The notes beneath the pieces are model-generated. The model did not search any database. It worked only from the letters and a program-made list of their open reading frames with translations, and was not told the origin of the DNA. A DNA stretch of 36,048 nucleotides, taken from NCBI GenBank assembly GCA_024741835.1, contig JAENRP010000406.1:1-36048 (forward strand), read 5' to 3'. Each line of letters starts with the position of its first letter. The stretch's first letter is position 1. This DNA is from Diplocarpon mali (taxonomy: Eukaryota; Ascomycota; Leotiomycetes; Helotiales; Drepanopezizaceae). The translations under genes and the position numbers were made by a program. Positions 1 through 10,211 of the stretch are shown here, piece by piece.

Positions 1-401
1 TAAAGATGCTTATATCTTAAAAGCCGATCTTTATAAGATCCTTAAATCCGATTGGTATAGTAATACTAGTTATATAGTATATATAATTAATAAATCCTAC
101 CTATTTAAAGGCCCGCTTATCAAAATAAAAAGGCGCTCTATTAAGGTTAGCAGTAGAAGGTTATATATAAACTCAATAGGTATAATAAAGATAAATATCG
201 CTAGCGTTTCTTTCCTTTTATAAAATATTCTCCTTATGCTTAGCTTAAGTATCAATCTTTTATTTAACTATAAGATCTATATAGAGTTAAATTATATAAG
301 AGTTTTTAATAATTAATTTATATAATTTATAAATAATAATTATAAAGTGATCTTTAAAGCTAAAATCAAAGATAGACTTTATATTATCTTAAAGGTAATA
401 T

Positions 402-765
402 TATAGAAATTGACTCTTAAGCTAAACCTATAAGTAGATTCCTTTAAGGAAAGTGCACTTTCTACCTTAATATAATTAAGTAAGGATAAGGAGAATAGAT
501 AGACTCTTAAGCTAGGATCATAAGTAAATTTAGCAGAAATGACTCTTAAGCTAAGACCGCGAGTGGATTCTGCAAATTCGCTAATAACGACTCTTAAGCT
601 AGGATCGCAAGTAAAATTCGCAGAAATGACTCCTAGGCTAGGACCGCAAGTGAAATTCGCAAATTCGTTAGAGACGACTCTTAAGCTAGGACCGCGAGTA
701 GATCTCGCGGTTTTACTAAAAACGACTCTTAAGCTAGGCTTGCAACTGGAAAACGGTAAAACCTC
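402..765 (+). repeat. In-frame tandem repeat (39/48-bp units) inside the Copia polyprotein
   Basis: The core GACTCTTAAGCTAGGACC recurs with its G at 412, 502, 541, 589, 628, 676 and 724. Spacings from 502 onward are 39, 48, 39, 48 and 48 bp, all multiples of three, so the units share one frame. The units encode 13- or 16-residue repeats of the form T-L-K-L-G-P-x-V. The first two copies carry TAA where others have CAA or CGA. Four to five units are stop-free, giving an 80-codon open stretch at 539-781. The array lies between the protease-like and GAG pre-integrase parts, where Copia normally has no repeat. Confidence 0.85.
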
Positions 766-864
766 GAACTACTATTACTAGTCCTTTTTAGCTGCCGATA
801 ATAAAGTATCGACTAATAATAGGCTACTAAAGCTATTAAAAGCCGAAAGCCTATTAAGGTATTA

Positions 865-1660
865 GCTAATATATAGAAGATTCGCGCATTTAAAACTAAA
901 GAAATTAAAGGGCTTATATAAGGTCTTGACCTTAAAACGGAAGATCTAAGTACTAAAGGATCGCCTAATATGCCGAATTTATAAGCTAATAAAACTTCAA
1001 AATCGGACGCAAACTAAGCTTAATTTATAAAAAGATTTAATACTAGCGCTAATATCTATTAATACTACTAGACCATTTACAACCTTAATCAAAGGAAATA
1101 ATTGGTTTTCTTAAATAGTAAATAACTCCACTTAGCAGATATAGACTATTTACGCTAGGACTAAATCTAAGCTTATAAAAAAGCTGGAAACTTAAAAAGT
1201 AATAAAGGAACGCCAGACCTAATTAAAGCTAATAGCTATTAGGTTTAATAACGCATTAGAGATTAAGGCAAAGCTTAATAAATAGGCAAAACAAGGAGTT
1301 TATTATAAACTAACTATAATATATAAAGGTTCTTATTAGAATAGCATCGCTAAGCAAAGCATCTAGCAAGCAGAGACTGACTATTGCGCTCTATTATAAG
1401 ATGCTGACCTACTACTAGAATTCTAAGACCTTGCGATTAAGGCAAACGTATACTTATAAAATAGAATAGGTAGTAGACTAATAGTTAATAGCACTTAAAT
1501 ATTACTATATAAGGTATATTTTAAATAGAAACTAAGCCTAGACTATATCTGCATCTTTAGAAGCATTTGCTACTCTTATATTAGCCTGAAGTCCTAGCCC
1601 GCAGGTATAAAGAGTAAGAAGCTAATAGACTAAAGTAAAGAGTATATATTTATTAAGTAT
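865..1660 (+). pseudogene. Copia GAG pre-integrase plus integrase domain relic
   Basis: Reading across stops, the peptide starts with a WHRRLGHL-like block (YRRFAHLKLKKLKGL), then CRIYKLIKLQNRT, where CxxC has become CxxY. The integrase core follows with a GPF-like RPFTTLIKGN. The later segment ALLQDADLLLEF.D..IKANVYLQNR matches the integrase end that precedes the YLRNRxP motif of Copia, and KLSLDYICIFRSICY matches the 'LRVFGC.AY' block. The Cys-to-Tyr change and the many TAG/TAA codons fit RIP. No open frame remains. Confidence 0.75.
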
Positions 1661-2384
1661 ATTAAATAGATAATAAAATAATAGATAGTATATGCGCTAG
1701 ATCTAAGGTAAGTAATCATATCTTTAGTAATTGAGTTCGACAAATCTTAAAATAGAAGGGAGCTATCCTTAAAGCTTTATATAACTAGAGATTCGCAAGG
1801 TATATTACTTAATAGTAATACTATTAAGCCGAATTAATAACCCTTCTCTTTTAGCTTAAGTATATCAAGCGCACCTGCTAATCGACGACCTATTAGTTAC
1901 TTAAAGGCCGAATAGACTATTCCTATTATCTGCGAACTGCCTAAAGTATAAAACAACTTTAATATTATTATCCCTTTAGTTAAAGCACTTATAGTAAAGG
2001 ATATTCCTAAAACAGGTATAAGTAATAATAAGCCTCTACTATCAGAAAGCGGTTCCTTAGATAATAAGCCTATAGAACCCATAGCCGAACCTACGCCTTT
2101 GAAAAGGAATAGAGACCTAGAATTAGAAGACGCCTTAAACGAACGCGAATCTAAGTGTATCTAGGCCATAATAGCGCATAGGATCTATAAGCTTAAACTT
2201 TAATAGAGCTTTAATAAAGATAATACATTCTTAGCCGTTAGGAGGATAATGAAAATCTCTTTTCTAAAGACGTATAATAAAGCTATTAATAACCTAGAGA
2301 ATAAAGTAGTATAGAATAAGGCAATCTAAAAGGAGATAAGCTCTCTTATTGCAAATAGTATATAGATAGAGGAACCGATACTAA

Positions 2385-2885
2385 AGGATATGAACTTGGT
2401 TTTAATAAAGTGGGTCTTTACAATTAAGATATATGCAAACGGGACCTTAGAATGTTATAAGGCAAGGCTTATAGCTAAGGGCTTCTTCTAATAGTATAGA
2501 AAAGACTACTTTAATATATTTGCGCTAATAGTTTGTATAAATACCCTTTGCATATTTATAGCAATAGTAGCTGCTAAGGACCTTAAATGCAGATAGTACA
2601 ATATTAAAAATGCATTTACTAAAGCGATTATAAAGGAACGGATTTTTCTCTCCCAACCTAATAGTATTCCTATATATATTAGCCACTCTCTTTATATACT
2701 CTATAGTATCTATAGGCTTAAATAATCAGCCTATAATTAGAACCTCTTATATAGCTCTACTCTAGTAGAAATGGGATTTGTTTAAAGCCTAGCTAACCTT
2801 TGTCTTTTTACCTATGCTAAGCGTAGAATCAAGTTGCTCTTATATATTAATAATATTACTATAGCTATGAAAATAACTATTTAAT
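2385..2885 (+). pseudogene. Copia reverse transcriptase relic
   Basis: Translation gives KWVFTIKIYANGTLECYKA followed by RLIAKGF, the classic Copia RT opening. NIKNAFTKAIIKERIFLSQP (DVKNAFL...QP) and SIYRLK*S follow. The catalytic box reads LLYINNITIA where LLYVDDI is expected. Both catalytic Asp codons have become Asn and Val has become Ile, all explainable by G-to-A. The enzyme cannot be active. This block is the clearest proof of family and of mutation type in the left flank. Confidence 0.88.
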
Positions 2886-3159
2886 TAGATTAGTTCTTTA
2901 TAATAATTTAGAAACGTTTTAATACTAAGGATCTAAGGGGAATTCATAAGATCCTTAGCATCTGCGTTATAAAGAACCGCTTTACTTAAGAACTTTAGTT
3001 AGATTAAGAGTAGTATATTAAGAAGATCCTAGACCGAATAGGACTCTTTACTTATACTCTTAACTTTAAGTTAAAGCGTACTCCAATCGAAGGAAAGTAT
3101 AATAAGTTAAAGCCTATTAATAAAAATAAGTAGAAAGGAGATTTAAAGAAGTACTAATA

Positions 3160-3844
3160 GGATATTAGAGCAATTATATATACTATAGTATATATAAGAC
3201 TAGATATCGCCTTTATTATTAAGTAATTTAATTAGAACTTAAAGGATCCGACGATTTAATATAAGAATATAGTCAAGCGACTTAAAAGGTACCTTTAATT
3301 GATAATTATATAAAAGGTAAGATATAAACTAATAAAATATATAAGCGTAAAGCTTAAGGTATATACCGATTCCGATTAGGCAAATATAAAAGGTTGGAAA
3401 AGTATATTTAAAAGTGTAGCAGTACTATATAATAGACTTATATTATAGGAAAGTAGGAAGTAGAAATCAATAGCTACCGCAAGTACTAAGGCCGAATATA
3501 TATCAATATTATTAAATTGCAAGTAAGGATTATAGATCATTTAAGTTTTAAAAGATATAGGTTTCGCTAAGTATATTAGATAAAATAGGAACTATATTAA
3601 TCTTTAAGCAGATAATATAAAGGCGATTGCACTTATAAAGAACCTATACTTATATAAGCGGTTGAAATATATTAATATTACCTACTACTTTATCTGCGAC
3701 CTTATTATAAAGAATAAGTTATCAATTACCTATATCTTAACCGATCGAATAGTAGTAAATGGATTTATAAAGCTACTAAAGACGGTTGCAAAGTTTAAAG
3801 TATTTAAAGATATACTAAGGTTGCAAAAGATAGTAAAGGCTTAG
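3160..3844 (+). pseudogene. Copia RNase H relic
   Basis: DIRAIIYTIVYIRLDIAF corresponds to the Copia block GxLxYL..TRPDIAF. KVYTDSDXANIKGWKSIF and KSIATASTKAEYISI correspond to the RNase H motifs Y.DSDWAG and S.SSTEAEY. The last stop-free stretch (3662-3844) has KYINITYYFICD, matching the KHIDIRYHFIRE end block of Copia polyproteins. The stretch opens at a TTG and has no independent start, so it is not a separate gene. Confidence 0.85.
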
Positions 3845-3852
3845 TAGGCTTA

Positions 3853-4012
3853 AGGACGACTCCTAGGCCTGCCCTGCGAGTTAGGTTATATAGTCTTATA
3901 AAAGAAAGTTTTTAAATCGACTCCTAGGCTTAAACTGCAAGTTAAGTTATATAGTCTTATAAAGGAATATCTTTTAGGAAATTTAACTCCTAGTCCTATC
4001 CTATAAGTAGGA
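3853..4012 (+). repeat. Second cluster of the Copia-internal repeat, after RNase H
   Basis: GACTCCTAGGCCTGCCCTGC at about 3856 and GACTCCTAGGCTTAAACTGC at about 3921 repeat the core seen at 402-765. Each is followed by the shared AGTTATATAGTCTTATAAA-type sequence. A third, weaker copy (ACTCCTAGTCCTATCCT) is near 3985. Read in the repeat's own frame they give T-P-R-x-x-x-x-V-x-L-Y-S-L-I-K-E. This frame differs from the RNase H frame. Confidence 0.7.
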
Positions 4013-4449
4013 TTAGTAATTTTAATAGAAGTTACTATTAATTGATTATTTTTAATTTAAAAAGATACTTAAGAGTTAGATTAGCGTAAAAGGATAGTTA
4101 TTATTTTCCTAACTGCAGGTTAATCGGAGTAAGGTCTAAGTAAGGGTATTAAGATAGGTAATATAGCTATCACTCTAATATATTATTATATAACCCTACT
4201 GCTTAGTTAGTAGGATATTAATACGTATATAGCTAAAGGGAAGAAAGGGGTAACCTTCTTTCCTTAACTCTTACTAATATATCGACTATCGACCTCTAGA
4301 AGTTTCTATTACCTACTGCGCCGACTTATTTAAGCTTAATAATAAAAAAAAAAAAAAAAAAAAGGAGAAAAATAATAAAAATAATAATACTAGGCCTACT
4401 GCCCCCTCCCTTTATAACTCTTTTGACCCCTCCTCCTCTGCGCTAAAGG
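4013..4449. other. AT-rich degraded repeat sequence with a 20-A run
   Basis: This stretch is dominated by TA-rich, stop-dense sequence and holds an uninterrupted A run at 4344-4363, followed by GGAG and more A-rich sequence. I see no codable domain on either strand. The A run could be a retroposed poly(A) tail or a simple slippage tract. Confidence 0.4.
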
Positions 4450-5320
4450 AGACAAGCTCTAACTCTATTCTAGAGCTGGAGCTCGCCTCCCGAATACGCC
4501 CCTGCCTAGAATAACCCTGACCTCCTTTTACCGCTGCTGGCGCCACCCTACTAGCCGCCGCGCCTAACGCTACCCTTGCTACTACAAGCCCCTCTCTCCT
4601 TATAAGAGACTCTACTGCTATAGTAGTCCGCTCTATTAATATAGCAATAGACCCTAGGAGGCCTAGTATAGTTTAGCTAGATTGCTTTAACCTTGCTAGC
4701 TAAGACTTAATAAGGTTGCCGCGCTCTTATTAGAAAGTCAGCGATCGATTTAATACTAATTCGGGTTTAACTTATAGCAACCGTCGCTTAAACCCCCTTT
4801 AGCTAGCTTGCTATAGCCTTAGCTATAGAGCAGAGCTCCGCAAGGCTAGTACGCTCGATTTAGAAGTAGCTAGTCAGAGCCTCTGCGCTAGCTATTAGTA
4901 GGAGGTTAATAAGGACCTAGGCGCGCTAGACCGCCTCTTAATAAAGTATCTTACGGTTCCCTATCGAAACCGCCTAAGCGTTATTATTATTATTATTACT
5001 GCTATTATCCTCCTCTTACTACTAAGCAGCCTCCCTCCGCCACTCCTTAAGGGCCGCGGATAGCGCTACGAACTCCTTACTAATATAAGAGGGAAGCTAT
5101 AAATAAGTATTAAAGCGACTAGAACTTTAGACTCGATTTAGGGTACTTATAGGGATGCACTCTGCCTTTTGCTCTTAGTACTAATAGCACTTCTTATTAC
5201 ATTTTGATTTAAACTCGCACTTATATGCGATATCGCGCATAAGGCGCTATACGTACTAGTAATAACAAATGCGGTAGGCTATTGCGAGGGCGTCTAACGG
5301 CAGGGGAATTGGCACTATGC
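4450..5320 (-). pseudogene. Cysteine-rich transposon-associated ORF relic
   Basis: On the minus strand a reading frame interrupted by stops can be followed from about 5320 downward. A segment near 5230-5150 has KCEF, then KKCYxYxEQKAECIPI and LNRV. This resembles the short Cys-rich block (KCxxCxxxxxxCxPVP) found in uncharacterised ORFs linked to fungal retroelements. Further on are KEFVALSAALKEWREAA and an Asn run from (AAT)n at about 4982-4998. The family assignment is from memory and weak. Density of TAA/TAG shows it is not expressed as a protein. Confidence 0.35.
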
Positions 5321-5643
5321 GTATTAGATGCGATTCGACCCCAGACTAGGGCAAACTTACTTATAATAATTGGTAGTAGTAATAGTAATTGTTTCTACTA
5401 TTATATATTAGCCTTATGCTATAGTAGTAGGAGTAGGGGACCTATGCGGTTGTATATAATTGTTATATTAAGGAAGGAAGATCCTGCGGGGGGAAAAACA
5501 AATTTAAGTATATAACGCAACTTGCGCTAAACCAAATATAGAACAGTACTATTTGCATAATAATGCGCTAAGTATATTACTATATGAAAATCATCTTAAC
5601 CTACTAACGCTTATAGGCAAGCGTTCTTAAAGGGGGGGGGTAG
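5321..5643. other. AT-rich remnant between the relic ORF and the LTR
   Basis: Stop-rich sequence with no recognisable domain. A 77-codon open stretch on the + strand (5282-5515) has low-complexity composition and no family resemblance. The stretch ends in a G run (5632-5640) directly before the LTR. Confidence 0.4.
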
Positions 5644-5950
5644 TGTAATAGCTGCACCTCCACTTAATGCAATTACCTAAGAGTATAGCGTTTTAAGGTT
5701 TCGCAATCTCGATTTAATATAGGGTTTTTTCGAATCGACCCTAAAAGTGCAAAAGGATATTCTTATATAATATTATATAAACGGATAAAGAGCCTTAAGC
5801 TGCTTATATATATAAGGAAGAAGGGCTCTCCCTTAAGGAGGGCTCCTTAACTTCTTCGTTTCCTTTATATTAGACCTATAGAATACGCCTTTTGCACCAC
5901 TTCTTGCTCCTATACTTGATCTCGCACTTCGGCGGTTCTGTGTCGTTACA
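5644..5950 (+). repeat. LTR of a Gypsy-type element, left copy (307 bp)
   Basis: The copy begins TGTAATAGCTGCAC and ends GTGTCGTTACA, giving TG...CA ends with 5-bp inverted termini TGTAA/TTACA. It aligns over its full length with 33607-33912 in the same orientation, and similarity stops at both ends, which fixes the boundaries. Most differences between copies are transitions. Flanking pentamers (GGTAG before, TTATT after) do not match, so it is not a clean solo LTR with target duplication. A Gypsy integrase tail follows about 50 bp downstream. Confidence 0.85.
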
Positions 5951-5989
5951 TTATTGACCAAAGGTTCCCTAAAGCCTTATAGGGAGCTG

Positions 5990-6345
5990 ATTCGCAATTA
6001 TATAAAGTATAGAGCGACGCTATTCTTAAGCATATTGCGACATAAGAAGGTATCTAGGATAAGGTTAGGGCGCTATTAGAGTATAAAAGGAATAAGCTAT
6101 ATAAGAAGCATATCGCTTGGTTTACTAGGAAAGAGAAGAGCTTCCTTCCTAGCTCTATAGTAATACTATATAACGCAAAGGCTTTTGGCTAAAAACTTCG
6201 ACCTTCCTAAAGAGGACCATTTCGCATTATTAAAGAGGGAAAGGAGCATAAGAAGTCTTACTAGCTCGAATAGATCAGTAGTACATATATCGCAAGGCAC
6301 TTTTATATAAATCAGCTAAAGCCCTTTTACCTTTAAACTTCCTAC
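5990..6345 (+). pseudogene. Gypsy integrase C-terminal relic
   Basis: Reading through stops gives RGPFRIIKEGKEHKKSYxLE, then a short linker, then ARHFYINQLKPFY. This matches the GPY/F-like tail of Ty3/Gypsy integrases, which ends in a 'FHxxxLKPF' box. The lysine-rich segment before it fits the preceding integrase linker. The orientation is +, the same as the LTR at 5644, but in an intact element this piece would lie before the 3' LTR, not just after an LTR. Most of the internal region is therefore missing. Confidence 0.65.
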
Positions 6346-6720
6346 CTTATATTAGGATAGGAAGAGCGTATTCTAATATATTAGAACTTACAAGCTAAAA
6401 GATCAGTTTACTCCTTGCCTTAAGAGGTCAAAAGAACTAGGCAAGAGAAGGAAGAAAGGAGAGGAACAGTCCCTAGGGTTTGGAACTCCTAGAACTCCTG
6501 CTAAAGAAGGCTAAAGGTAAGAATCTGCAAATACTAAACGCTTTCGATTGCTAGCCTACTAAGGCGATAGGAGAAGGAAGCAGATATTTTTACAGATCTA
6601 TAGAACTAAAGGAGTACAATAGGTATATATATATAAACTTGCAATAGCTTAAGGGGCTCTCGTTCTTATTATAGGGCTTATAAAGTATCAGTCCTAAATA
6701 GGCTAGAATAGTCACGTGGA
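6346..6720. other. Degraded sequence at the right edge of the left repeat block
   Basis: AT-rich, RIP-like sequence without a recognisable domain, probably the 3' part of the Gypsy fragment. Base composition shifts to normal between about 6700 and 6790, near a CACGTG hexamer at 6714-6719. Confidence 0.45.
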
Positions 6721-7513
6721 CACTAGTGCAAAGGGGATAAAACCCAGAACTGTACCATACCTAATATAATAACCTTTTCCCCCTTTTCTGAGGTACTACC
6801 ACCCCTACGTTTGCTCCCCAGCCGCGTAGCGAGCGTATTGACTAGCAGCTTACCAGGCTTGTTCGGACAATTCCCAGTCTGATCTCAACTCTCATTCCCG
6901 GTCCAGTTCTCGCACGGCAACAGTCTGTTGCACATCGCAGTGGCTTGCCTCGGTTATCTACCAGCCGTGCTTTTTCAATATCCCGACGTCCGAGTCCCAG
7001 CCTCGGCCCTCTCTCGCCCGGCCCCCCTTGAGACGAGGACCGAGAATGCCAGCAGTCGCCCGTGCCGGGAGACCGGTCCCTGACGATCCAGAGATTCGAC
7101 TTGGGCTCGTGCCCTTGTCGGGGCCTGGCATCTGGGCAATTCTGGCCCGGCACGAGGGAGGGAGACATCTTGGTTGCATCTCTGTGGAGCTGTAAATCTG
7201 GGACTTCTCCAAGTGGTGAGTGGGAGCTGGTCAGGGTCGAATCTCTCCGGACAACTGAGCTCCCCAAGTCATTTCAGGGGCTGATTACATAAGCAGGTCC
7301 TTGGCGCCTGAGGCTCCTCACTGCGCAACAATCTCGCAAGCGCCGAGGATATCGGGCGTGTTTTCTTCTTTTTCTCTGTGTTTTCTTCTTTTTGTTGTGT
7401 CTCTCGTTTTCTTTGTATCTCTCTTTTTCTTTGAAAGTTCAGGTAGCCAGACCGTAGTCGGGCGACCCATACGCAAAGGCGGACTAGCTGCGCCCCAGGA
7501 TCAGTTCCTGAAT
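6721..7513. other. GC-normal intergenic DNA, no supported gene
   Basis: Several short open frames overlap here on both strands (for example 6842-7267 on - and 7062-7292 on +). None shows a domain or consistent intron signals, and they overlap each other antisense. A pyrimidine-rich stretch (TTTTCTTC repeats) occupies about 7361-7440. Confidence 0.5.
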
Positions 7514-7793
7514 TACTTAGTACATGGGGAAATAATCTGAGGTTTTCTGTCTGTGCGCTATACTAGAACTTTCTTTTGTGCAGGGGTTTCGACAGGGGGT
7601 ACTTGAAGCTTAGGAATCAATAACAGTTAAGATAATTAGAGATTTGATTAGGGAAATGCCAAATAGATATAAAGCAATGATTGACGCAAAAGGTGGCTAT
7701 ATAAAATACTAAGGAATTTAATAAAAGCAGCATTGCCAAGAATCTAGTGTGCACAGACAGAAAACCTCAGATTATTTCCCCATGTACTAAGTA
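7514..7793. mobile_element. Mariner-like MITE with ~42-bp terminal inverted repeats
   Basis: The left arm 7514-7556 (TACTTAGTACATGGGG...) is the exact reverse complement of the right arm 7751-7793, and a weaker match continues inward to a shared ACTAGA. The outermost dinucleotide on both sides is TA, as in the target duplication of Tc1/mariner elements. The whole unit is 280 bp. Its interior of about 190 bp is AT-rich and encodes nothing recognisable. The near-identical arms suggest a recent insertion that escaped RIP, perhaps because it is short. The superfamily is inferred only from the TA ends. Confidence 0.75.
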
Positions 7794-9674
7794 CATGTCG
7801 AATATATATACATTTACTGAGTTTAGACATCATACATGTATCTGTAGGTTTAGTCTATCCCTGGGCCATCTGGCTCGATCTTTATCGTCTCCTGTGTGTT
7901 ACATATCCCATGGCATTGCCGCGTTTCTTGTAGCAATACAGTGATCGATGTCACGTGTGGGGCACATAACTAGGGTGGAGGAGAGTGTATCTCAAGGGCA
8001 CGTGACAGTCTTGGCATAGGCTGCCCCTGAGTACTTGGTCTTTCTCTCTCTCCCTCTCTCTCTACAACATCAACAATCAACAATACAACCAAGAACCAAC
8101 CCTGTTCCAGTGTGCACACCTTGTCAAACCAATACTTGTAAATACCTTCGAGCCTGGCCAGACACACTCGTCTCTACTATCGATCCTGTGAGAATTGTTC
8201 ATCGCGCGAATCATGCCTATGATATATTTGTTATCGAAACATACATGTAGCTATGTATCACTTGTCCAAGACCCATAACCTACGAGCTTTGCAACACCTG
8301 GATTTGAAGCCCAATAGATCTGATGTTGCCCAGTATTTACTCTACGCTCCCGAGGAATAGCTTCGAGGGCAAGCTTTTTACACTCGACTACAATACAACG
8401 TATTCGAAGATGCTTCACCTGTGCACACAACCACCTCATGTGAGACCAACATGTTCCGTACCGCACTCTGTGGTCACGGTTCCCGAGCACGTCCTGTGCC
8501 GAGGCCGAACGGGGGCGTTTCGCTTCCGACGCGTTTGCGGGAGCCGAGCCGCTTGCTCTGATTGCTGCAGGGTTACGGAGGGAGAATAGATAGGAGGCTA
8601 AGATGAGAATCCGTGAGCTGTAATCGGGATAAGGCGATGCCTCGTCAGTCCGAGGATTGTCGGCAGCCCGACATTGTGATTCCGCCGGCCGCTGGTCAAC
8701 GCTCTAGTCAGGACCTTGCATTTCGAACTTTACGCAGGCCGCTGAGATCACTTTCTGGAGCCTTCCCTTCCCAAAGGCTGATCGTCAGAGCCGTCGCATA
8801 TCTGATTGGCGATTTCAAAATATCCGGATGGTTGTCACGGGCGCTGCTCTCCGGAGTCAAACCCGCGCTTCGGATCAGTCGCTTCGGGTGGCGAAGTCAA
8901 TAAATAAGCGAGGAGCCATGACCAAGACTCGCTGACATCTACCGCATGCTCTGCCTACATCATCCAAGATCCAGGTATGCACAACTCTCCATCTCACCTG
9001 GAGACTCACTCTATGTTCTACATTTCGACGCCTGACCAATCAGAATCCCTGGGGTTTGAGAGATAGAAGTCGGGTTACTTGGTGCACGTCGTCTGAGCTA
9101 CTCAGAGCCGTGGTCTTGTGGACAGTCATGGTACTTCAACTCCAGCTTTGCTTGAGGTTTTTCCGATATTCTGCTTGCATGTCATGTCCCTTGAGCTTCT
9201 CCCGCGTAGTTTAAAGATACCAAAGCCAGCTTGATCAGTTCTGATAAAGCAGAGTTGCTCTTATGTCTCCTCTAGACTAGAACGTCGAATATCAAAACGA
9301 TATTATCTGAATAAGCGCCAAAAGTGCCTTGGAATGAATTCAAGGCATCGGTGCACGTTGTCGTTGCAGATCAGTGCTTGTAGAGCCTTCTTCCACTCAC
9401 GAGAGCTGGCCCCGAGGCCCACTAGACGCCACGAATTGCTCTGCTTGTAGGTCGCAAGCTACTGACCCGTGAGATCCTACCTGGTGCCATTTACAGGAAT
9501 CATTCATCTCACGTCTCGAGAGCTCGGCGTCGGTCTTGCGCATGAGGGAGCCTCGGGTAGTTTGGCGTGGGACGAGTGCTGAGGATCCGGAACACTCACC
9601 GGCGCCACGTCCAGCGCTTTCATCGTAGGGACCGCACCATGCCGCGACCCAGTCTGTGAACACACCAACCAGTT
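7794..9674. other. Intergenic DNA, no supported gene
   Basis: About 1.9 kb without a convincing gene. At 8040-8095 a CT-rich tract passes into ACAACATCAACAATCAACAA, which resembles a fungal transcript leader, but the following 71-codon frame has no recognisable family. AATAAATA at 8900-8907 could be a TATA-like box. GTATGC at 8975 and CTGACCAATCAG at 9032-9043 could bound a small intron, but the spliced frame ends after about 15 codons. Minus-strand frames at 9397-9663 and 9620-9868 are unrecognised, apart from the part included in the next entry. Confidence 0.45.
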
Positions 9675-10211
9675 CTATTCAGATGCAACGAAGATCTGCG
9701 AACTGACGAGGCCAGCGAGAGAAGCCGGAGTCTGCCGGCCATCCCCGTCAAGCCCCAGCCAGCTCGATCTAGAAGCGTCTCCAAGTCCGTAATCGAGGCC
9801 CGGCTTTGTCTGATCCACCCCACTATGCAGCACAGCAACGACTCTCCGGCAATCGTTGCCGGCGACATGCGAGTTCTGAGCCCCCGTCTGGATGTGCATC
9901 TTGTACTCCTCGGGTTGCTCCGATATCAACCTCCAGCTTTCCAGATCAGGCAAAGGAGCTCGGAAACTGGCGTTACGTGAATCGAGTGAAAGCTCCAGCC
10001 TGTCCCGCCACGGCTGCACTCGTTGTCGAGAGCTTCGAATCCTGGAGCTCGATGGTATAGCGGTTGGAAGCCCCGACCGCCGCTCTTGATCTCGGCGTCG
10101 CGGCGGGGATGAAGCCATCCTTTGGAGAGGAGATTGATTTCCTATCGCATGATACAAAAATGGTACACAGAGACCTAGGTGGAGAAATAACCAAAACCCG
10201 CTATGTGTCAC
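9675..10211 (-). pseudogene. Possible relic of a SAM-dependent O-methyltransferase
   Basis: A 178-codon minus-strand frame contains WRLISEQPEEYKMHIQTGAQ followed by VVAVLHSGVDQTK. This resembles the 'LLISExxxP...MhxxT...lhsGxxRT' end of fungal O-methyltransferases. The expected continuation, SITDLETLLDRAGWGLTGM ('..LLexAGFxLxxv'), is present immediately downstream but in another frame (9620-9868), implying a frameshift near 9805. The SAM-binding glycine loop was not found upstream. It may be a decayed methyltransferase fragment or chance resemblance. It sits alone in gene-poor DNA. Confidence 0.25.

Larger units (their letters stand above)
1..3845 (+). mobile_element. Ty1/Copia retrotransposon relic, RIP-degraded, 5' end outside window
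   Basis: The + strand carries a whole Copia polyprotein in the usual order, broken by very many TAA/TAG codons and no longer codable. About 230-400 resembles the end of the protease region (LxLSINLL, then IRVFNN). About 870-1060 is the GAG pre-integrase/zinc-binding part (RRFAHL, CRIYKL) leading into the integrase core (RPFTTLIKGNNWF). About 1380-1640 is the integrase tail. About 2390-2880 is reverse transcriptase and about 3160-3844 is RNase H. Stops sit where Q is expected and V/D have become I/N, as C-to-T and G-to-A changes would produce. No LTR of this element was recognised, and the 5' part lies before position 1. The copy is dead. Confidence 0.9.

Noticed and set aside
6711..6722. AGTCACGTGGA also present in inverse orientation near 35985-35995
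   Set aside because: An 11-bp match containing a palindromic CACGTG is likely chance. No longer similarity surrounds it.
6842..7292. Overlapping frames on both strands (141, 84 and 76 codons)
   Set aside because: They are mutually antisense, rich in Arg/Ser/Gly, with no domain or splice support.
8035..8250. 71-codon + strand frame after a CT-rich leader-like tract
   Set aside because: Composition is unremarkable and no family is recognisable. The leader resemblance alone is not enough to call a gene.
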